Of a stretch of 17,813 nt of DNA, positions 13,221 to 17,813 are shown piece by piece. The notes beneath the pieces were generated by a model, which saw nothing but the letters and a program-made list of their open reading frames with translations, had not been told where the DNA came from and ran no database searches. The first letter of the stretch is position 1; each line of letters begins with the position of its first letter. The translations under genes were made by a program, and so were the position numbers. The stretch is from assembly GCA_934667465.1 (NCBI GenBank), contig CAKUMG010000023.1, positions 1-17,813 of the forward strand, written 5' to 3'. This DNA comes from an uncultured Actinoplanes sp. GTDB taxonomy: Bacteria > Actinomycetota > Actinomycetes > Mycobacteriales > Micromonosporaceae.

Positions 13221-15145
13221 GACGCCAACCACCCCAGCTGGATCGCGAGGAAGGCGCCGACGACCAGCACGGCACCGGTGAGCATGGACAACGCGTACGA
13301 GCGGACGAACCCGGTCTGCAGGCGGCGCAGCCTTCCGGAACCGCCGCCGACCGCGGCCGCCAGCCCGTTGACCAGCCCGTCGATGCCCTTGTTGTCGAGG
13401 AACACCAGGGCGCGCGTCAGGTAGATGCCGGGCCGCTCGAACACCGCTTCGTTGATCGAGTCGGTGTAGAGGTTCTTGCGGGCCGCGGTGACCAGCACCC
13501 CGGCCGGCTGCGGCTCGGTGGCCGTGCCCCGGCGGAACATCGCCCAGGCCAGGCCCGCGCCCAGGACCGTGATGAGCAGTGACAGCACGGTGATCAGCCA
13601 GTGCGGCAGGACCGAGTGCGGGTGGTCGGCCTCGGGACCGAGCACCGGCTCGAGCCAGTGCGCGACCGGCGAGGCCATCAGCGCGCCCGCCGCGATCGAG
13701 CCGACCGCGAGGAGCATCAACGGCACGGTCATGATGTACGGCGACTCGTGCGGCTCGTGGATGTCCTCGGTCCAGCGCTTCGGGCCGTGGAACGTCAGCA
13801 CGAACAAGCGCGTCATGTAGAACGCGGTCAGGCCGGCGCCCAGCAGCGCCGCGAACCCGAACAGCCACGCCGTCCAGCCCTCGCGCTCGAACGCCGCCGC
13901 GATGATCGGCTCCTTGGAGAAGTAGCCGGACAGCGGCGGGATGCCGATGATCGCGAGCCAGCCCATCATGAACGTGAGCCAGGTCCACTTCATGTGCTTG
14001 CGCAGACCGCCGAAGCGCCGGATGTCGACCTGGTCGTGCATCCCGTGCATGACCGAGCCGGCACCCAGGAACATGTTGGCCTTGAAGAAGCCGTGCGCCA
14101 GCAGGTGGATGATCGCCAGCGCGTACGCACCGCCGCCGAGCCCGACGCCGAGGAACATGTAGCCGATCTGGCTCACGGTCGACCAGGCCAGGACGCGCTT
14201 GATGTCGTCCTTGGCCGCGCCGATGATGCAGCCCATCAGCAGCGTGAGCGCGCCGACGCTGACCACGATCGTCTGCAGCGTGAGGTTGGCCGAGAAGATC
14301 GGGTTGGAGCGGGCGATCAGGTAGACGCCCGCGGTGACCATTGTCGCCGCGTGGATGAGGGCCGAGACCGGGGTCGGGCCCTCCATGGCGTCCGGGAGCC
14401 AGGCGTGCAGCGGGAACTGGCCGGACTTGCCCGCGGCACCGAGCAGCAGCAGGATGCCCAGGATCAGGACCGTCGCGCCGGAGAGCGCGGAGACCCCGCT
14501 GAACACCTCGTCGTACTGGGTGGTGCCGAGCGTGGTGAACATGACGAAGATGCCGATGGCCAGGCCGGCGTCGCCGACCCGGTTCATCAGGAACGCCTTC
14601 TTGCCCGCCGTCGCCGCCGAGGGCTTGGTGTACCAGAACGAGATCAGCAGGTACGACGCGAGACCCACGCCCTCCCAGCCGAAGTAGAGCATCACGTAGT
14701 TGTTGCCGAGGACCAGCAGGAGCATGGCCGCGACGAAGAGGTTGAAGTAGGCGAAGAACCTGCGGCGGCCGGGGTCGTGCGCCATGTAGCCCACGGCGTA
14801 CACGTGGATCAGCGAGCCGACCCCGGTGATCAGCAGGACGAAGACCCCGGAGAGCGGGTCGAAGAGCAGGCCGAAGTCGACGTGCAGGCCGCCGACCGCG
14901 ATGAAGTCCCAGAGGCTCTGCTCCGCGGAGCGGGCCTCCTCGTCCAGCCCGCTCAGGCTGAAGAACATCGCCAGGCCGAGCACGAACGACGTCGCGACCG
15001 CGACGACGCCGAGCCAATGGCCCCATTTATCCGCCCGCCGCCCGAGCAGCAACAGGACCGCCGCACTCGCGAGCGGAATGGCGACAAGCAGCCACATTCC
15101 GCCCAAGAGGCCCGTGGCGTGGGCGTACTCCACTGTCTGTTCCAC
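13217..15145 (-). CDS. nuoL: NADH-quinone oxidoreductase subunit L
   Basis: The largest antiporter-like subunit of complex I, 642 residues with about sixteen hydrophobic helices, including the C-terminal lateral helix region after about residue 500. Conserved stretches: MLYFGWEGVGLASYLLI (helix 5 glutamate), GQFPLHAWLPDAMEGPTPVS, ALIHAATMVTAGVYLIAR, and KRVLAWSTVSQIGYMFLG. The GTG start at 15143-15145 has AAAGGGG seven bases upstream and lies 12 bp after nuoK. The stop overlaps the nuoM start. Confidence 0.97.
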   Translation of the reverse strand: MEQTVEYAHATGLLGGMWLLVAIPLASAAVLLLLGRRADKWGHWLGVVAVATSFVLGLAMFFSLSGLDEEARSAEQSLWDFIAVGGLHVDFGLLFDPLSGVFVLLITGVGSLIHVYAVGYMAHDPGRRRFFAYFNLFVAAMLLLVLGNNYVMLYFGWEGVGLASYLLISFWYTKPSAATAGKKAFLMNRVGDAGLAIGIFVMFTTLGTTQYDEVFSGVSALSGATVLILGILLLLGAAGKSGQFPLHAWLPDAMEGPTPVSALIHAATMVTAGVYLIARSNPIFSANLTLQTIVVSVGALTLLMGCIIGAAKDDIKRVLAWSTVSQIGYMFLGVGLGGGAYALAIIHLLAHGFFKANMFLGAGSVMHGMHDQVDIRRFGGLRKHMKWTWLTFMMGWLAIIGIPPLSGYFSKEPIIAAAFEREGWTAWLFGFAALLGAGLTAFYMTRLFVLTFHGPKRWTEDIHEPHESPYIMTVPLMLLAVGSIAAGALMASPVAHWLEPVLGPEADHPHSVLPHWLITVLSLLITVLGAGLAWAMFRRGTATEPQPAGVLVTAARKNLYTDSINEAVFERPGIYLTRALVFLDNKGIDGLVNGLAAAVGGGSGRLRRLQTGFVRSYALSMLTGAVLVVGAFLAIQLGWLAS

Positions 15146-15157
15146 GAGACGGCCCCT

Positions 15158-15457
15158 TTAGTACTTGAGGAGGTTGGCGTCGTCGACGCTCGCCGAGCGT
15201 CGCGTGCGGAAGATCGACATGATGATCGCCAGGCCGACCACGACCTCCGCGGCGGCGACGACCATCACGAAGAACGAGATGATCTGACCGTCGAGGGTGC
15301 CGTTGATCCGGCTGAAGGTGACCAGCGCGAGATTCGCCGCGTTGAGCATCAGCTCGATGCACATGAACAGGACGATCGCGTTCCGGCGGACCAGCACACC
15401 GGCCGCGCCGATGGTGAACAGGATCGCCGCGAGCACAAGGTAGTAGTCAGGAGTCAC
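15158..15457 (-). CDS. nuoK: NADH-quinone oxidoreductase subunit K
   Basis: A 99-residue, three-helix subunit of the complex I membrane arm. The two membrane glutamates needed for proton transfer are present at E35 ([17 protein letters not shown]) and E71 ([15 protein letters not shown]), matching E36 and E72 of E. coli. The start is a GTG whose last bases form the nuoJ stop (GTGA overlap), with GAGGA seven bases upstream. Confidence 0.97.
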   Translation of the reverse strand: MTPDYYLVLAAILFTIGAAGVLVRRNAIVLFMCIELMLNAANLALVTFSRINGTLDGQIISFFVMVVAAAEVVVGLAIIMSIFRTRRSASVDDANLLKY

Positions 15458-16233
15458 TTCTCTGTCCTCTTCGGTGCCGCCTCGGATTCGGTCAGCTCAC
15501 GCACCGTCAGTATCGGCGAGAGAGTGCTCTCCGAGTCGTTGCCGTCCGGCAGGCGTCCCGGCGCGGCCACCGACATCGTGTTCGCGTAGACGCCCGGGCC
15601 CGCCTTGGGGCCGGGGTAGTTGCCGGGCCGGAAGCGCTCGCGCATCCGGGTCACCTGGTCCACGATCTCCGACTTGGCGCGCTCGACATGGGCCAGCACC
15701 ATCGCGCCCACCGCCGCCGTGATCAGCAGCGCCGAGGTCACCTCGAAGGCGAACACGTACTTGGTGAACAGCAGGCTCGCGATGCCCTGCACGTTGCCGG
15801 CCGCGTTCGCCTCGTCCAGGCCCACGACCGGGGTGTCCCCGAGCGAGCGGGCCAGGCCGGTGGCGACGAGCACGCCGAACGCGACACCCAGCAGGATCGC
15901 CGCGACGCGCTGGTTGCGCAGCGTCTCGATGAGCGAGTCCGAGGCGTCCCGGCCCACCAGCATGAGCACGAAGAGGAACAGCATCATGATCGCGCCGGTG
16001 TAGACGATGATCTGCACCGCGCCCAGGAAGGGCGCGGCGTTGACCACGTACAGGAAGCCCAGGCAGAGCATCGTGACGACGAGCCAGAGCGCGGAGTGCA
16101 CCGCGTTGCGCGCGAGCACGGTGCCCAGGCCGCCGATGACCGCCAGCGTGCCGAGGATCCAGAAGGCCCAGGCCTCGCCCGTCGACACCTTTCCGGCCGC
16201 GTCGGCGGCGAGGAGGACGACGTCGGCGGTCAT
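15454..16233 (-). CDS. nuoJ: NADH-quinone oxidoreductase subunit J
   Basis: A five-helix membrane subunit of complex I, 259 residues. The third-helix region [21 protein letters not shown] is the family signature. After the last helix (near residue 183) there is a hydrophilic C-terminal tail of about 75 residues, absent from the 184-residue E. coli protein. The ATG (16231-16233) overlaps the nuoI stop and has GGAGG seven bases upstream. Confidence 0.95.
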   Translation of the reverse strand: MTADVVLLAADAAGKVSTGEAWAFWILGTLAVIGGLGTVLARNAVHSALWLVVTMLCLGFLYVVNAAPFLGAVQIIVYTGAIMMLFLFVLMLVGRDASDSLIETLRNQRVAAILLGVAFGVLVATGLARSLGDTPVVGLDEANAAGNVQGIASLLFTKYVFAFEVTSALLITAAVGAMVLAHVERAKSEIVDQVTRMRERFRPGNYPGPKAGPGVYANTMSVAAPGRLPDGNDSESTLSPILTVRELTESEAAPKRTEK

Positions 16234-16844
16234 CGCGCGGCCTCCTTCTCCGTGCGTTGCCCCGTGACCATGTCGGCCGCCGCGTCGTGCGTGCCGGCGT
16301 CGGACCAGGGCGCCTTCTCCGCGCCGGCCGAGGTGCCCGGGTTGGTCAGCGCGCCGACGTAGTAGTCCTTGTCGGTCTCGCCGAGCCGCATCGGGTGCGG
16401 CGGCTGCTCCATGCCCTCCAGCAGCGGCGCCAGGAGCTGCTCCTTGGTGAAGATCAGGTCCTGCCGGCTGTCGCGGGCCAGCTCGTACTCGTTGCTCATG
16501 GTCAGCGAGCGGGTCGGGCAGGCCTCGATGCAGAGCCCGCAGAAGATGCAGCGGGCGTAGTTGATCTGGTAGATGCTCGCGTAGCGCTCACCGGGCGAGA
16601 AGCGCTGCTCGTCGGTGTTGTCGCCACCCTCGACATAGATCGCGTCGGCCGGGCAGGCCCACGCGCAGAGCTCGCAGCCGATGCACTTCTCGAGGCCGTC
16701 CGGGTGCCGGTTGAGGATGTGCCGCCCGTGGTAGCGCGGCGCCGGCGTCGGCGGGGAGAACGGGTAGTCGGTCGTGATGACCTTGCGGAACATGTGCGCG
16801 AAGGTCACTCCGAAGCCTTTGAAAGAGCCGGTGAACGTACCCAC
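16230..16844 (-). CDS. nuoI: NADH-quinone oxidoreductase subunit I (two 4Fe-4S clusters)
   Basis: The ferredoxin-like subunit carrying clusters N6a and N6b in the peripheral arm, passing electrons toward the quinone site. Both cysteine sets are complete: C54-x2-C57-x2-C60-x3-C64 and C99-x2-C102-x2-C105-x3-C109, each followed by Pro. Length 204 residues, with a polar low-complexity tail of about 40 residues. The GTG at 16842-16844 has AAGGAGG six bases upstream, inside the end of nuoH, and one base separates it from the nuoH stop. The longer open frame upstream is a shadow of nuoH. Confidence 0.97.
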   Translation of the reverse strand: MGTFTGSFKGFGVTFAHMFRKVITTDYPFSPPTPAPRYHGRHILNRHPDGLEKCIGCELCAWACPADAIYVEGGDNTDEQRFSPGERYASIYQINYARCIFCGLCIEACPTRSLTMSNEYELARDSRQDLIFTKEQLLAPLLEGMEQPPHPMRLGETDKDYYVGALTNPGTSAGAEKAPWSDAGTHDAAADMVTGQRTEKEAAR

Positions 16845-16845
16845 G

Positions 16846-17813
16846 TCACACCTCCTTCTCGGGTTCGGTTTCCGTACTGCCGACCGTGGCCGGTTGCCGC
16901 TCGGCGACCGCGCGCCGCGCCCGTGGGCTCGGCGGGACCTGCAGGTCCATGGGTGGCACCGGGAAGCTGCCCGGTGGCCGGGCGGCCAGTTGCTCCTCGA
17001 TGGAGTACTCGCGTGCCTTCTTGCTCGCCGGCCAGAGCAGCGCGATGCCGAGCACCACGACCGCCGCGACCAGGTAGACGACCCAGCGGGCACCGCCGTC
17101 GATGCGGTCCTGCGAGATCCGGACGCCGGCCAGGAACAGGATCCAGACCAGGTTGACCGGGATGAGGATCTTCCAGCCGAACCGCATGAACTGGTCGTAG
17201 CGCATCCGGGGCAGCGTGGCCCGCAGCCAGATGAAGCCGAACAGCAGCAGCAGGATCTTGCCGAGGAACCAGAGCAGCGGCCAGTACCCGGAGTTCGCGC
17301 CCTCCCAGAACGTGGTGATGGGCGCCGGTGCCCGCCAGCCGCCGAGGAACAGCGTGGTGGCGAACGCCGAAACGGTGATCATGTTGATGTACTCGGCCAG
17401 GAAGAACAGCGCGAACTTGAAGGACGAGTACTCGGTGTGGAAGCCGCCGACGAGCTCCGACTCCGCCTCGGGCAGGTCGAACGGGGCCCGGTTGACCTCG
17501 CCGACCGCCGAGATGCAGTAGATGATGAAGCTCGGGAGCAGCAGCACCGCGTACCAGCTGGGCGTGGTCGGGTTCCAGCCGAGGATGTCGACGCCCGAGG
17601 GGTCGTTGCCCGCCTGCGCCTTGACGATCTGCGAGGTGCTCATCGAGCCGGCGGTCATGAAGACCGCGACGATCGACAGACCCATCGCGACCTCGTACGA
17701 GATCATCTGCGCGCTGGATCGCAGACCGCCCAGCAGCGGATATGTGGACCCGGAGGCCCAGCCCGCGAGCACGATGCCGTAGACGCTCATCGAGGAGCAG
17801 GCGAGCAGCACCA
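16846..17813 (-). CDS. nuoH: NADH-quinone oxidoreductase subunit H (partial, N-terminus off the right edge)
   Basis: The membrane subunit that forms much of the quinone-binding site of complex I. The frame is open to the right edge, so the start lies outside; the first Met codons in view are internal. About 322 codons are visible. The family signature is intact: [20 protein letters not shown] followed by [18 protein letters not shown]. After the last helix ([20 protein letters not shown]) there is a Pro-rich cytoplasmic tail of about 59 residues ending EPEKEV, whose codons also supply the nuoI ribosome-binding site. Confidence 0.96.
   Translation of the reverse strand, partial: VLLACSSMSVYGIVLAGWASGSTYPLLGGLRSSAQMISYEVAMGLSIVAVFMTAGSMSTSQIVKAQAGNDPSGVDILGWNPTTPSWYAVLLLPSFIIYCISAVGEVNRAPFDLPEAESELVGGFHTEYSSFKFALFFLAEYINMITVSAFATTLFLGGWRAPAPITTFWEGANSGYWPLLWFLGKILLLLFGFIWLRATLPRMRYDQFMRFGWKILIPVNLVWILFLAGVRISQDRIDGGARWVVYLVAAVVVLGIALLWPASKKAREYSIEEQLAARPPGSFPVPPMDLQVPPSPRARRAVAERQPATVGSTETEPEKEV

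Noticed and set aside
1..17813. CRISPR array, insertion sequence with transposase, or a defence island
   Set aside because: No regularly spaced repeats, transposase frame, or cas, restriction or toxin-antitoxin gene was recognised anywhere in the window.

Overview
This is a very GC-rich, high-coding-density stretch that looks like the chromosome of an actinomycete. Reasons: GTG/TTG starts, an ESX/type VII secretion block with WXG100 proteins and EccE, a SigL/RslA-type sigma/anti-sigma pair, and an actinobacterial-style nuo operon next to a long-chain prenyl diphosphate synthase. The gene set fits the Micromonosporaceae (Actinoplanes/Micromonospora-like), but that placement is an inference from gene style, not a computed assignment.

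Left part (1-4350), ESX region edge. An SseB-domain protein runs off the left edge on the minus strand. Upstream of it, after a 449-bp gene-free stretch, come two adjacent WXG100 (Esx) genes, also on the minus strand. A 290-bp intergenic region with two clear dyads separates them from eccE on the plus strand. No eccB, eccC, eccD or mycP is in the window. A small four-helix membrane protein (phage holin superfamily IV type) follows eccE.

Middle part (4400-10020), accessory and regulatory genes. A RarD/EamA transporter appears to be transcribed from a leaderless promoter lying in a 27-bp palindrome. It converges on a sigL-rslA operon whose promoter matches the SigL-type consensus, which implies autoregulation. 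Next are an IclR regulator divergent from an MFS transporter, then a polyprenyl diphosphate synthase whose 3' end overlaps the MFS gene tail to tail.

Right part (10025-17813), respiratory complex I. The distal end of a nuo operon is on the minus strand in the order nuoH (cut by the right edge), I, J, K, L, M, N. The genes are tightly packed with ATGA/GTGA overlaps. The operon ends in a 79-bp inverted-repeat element followed by a 14-bp-stem hairpin with a UUCG loop. The prenyl synthase just beyond plausibly makes the menaquinone side chain, so quinone supply and quinone reduction sit side by side.

I did not find a convincing new multi-gene system. The items most worth a second look are non-coding: the palindrome over the rarD promoter, the 79-bp inverted-repeat element after nuoN, the dyads between esx and eccE, and the structured gap before sseB.
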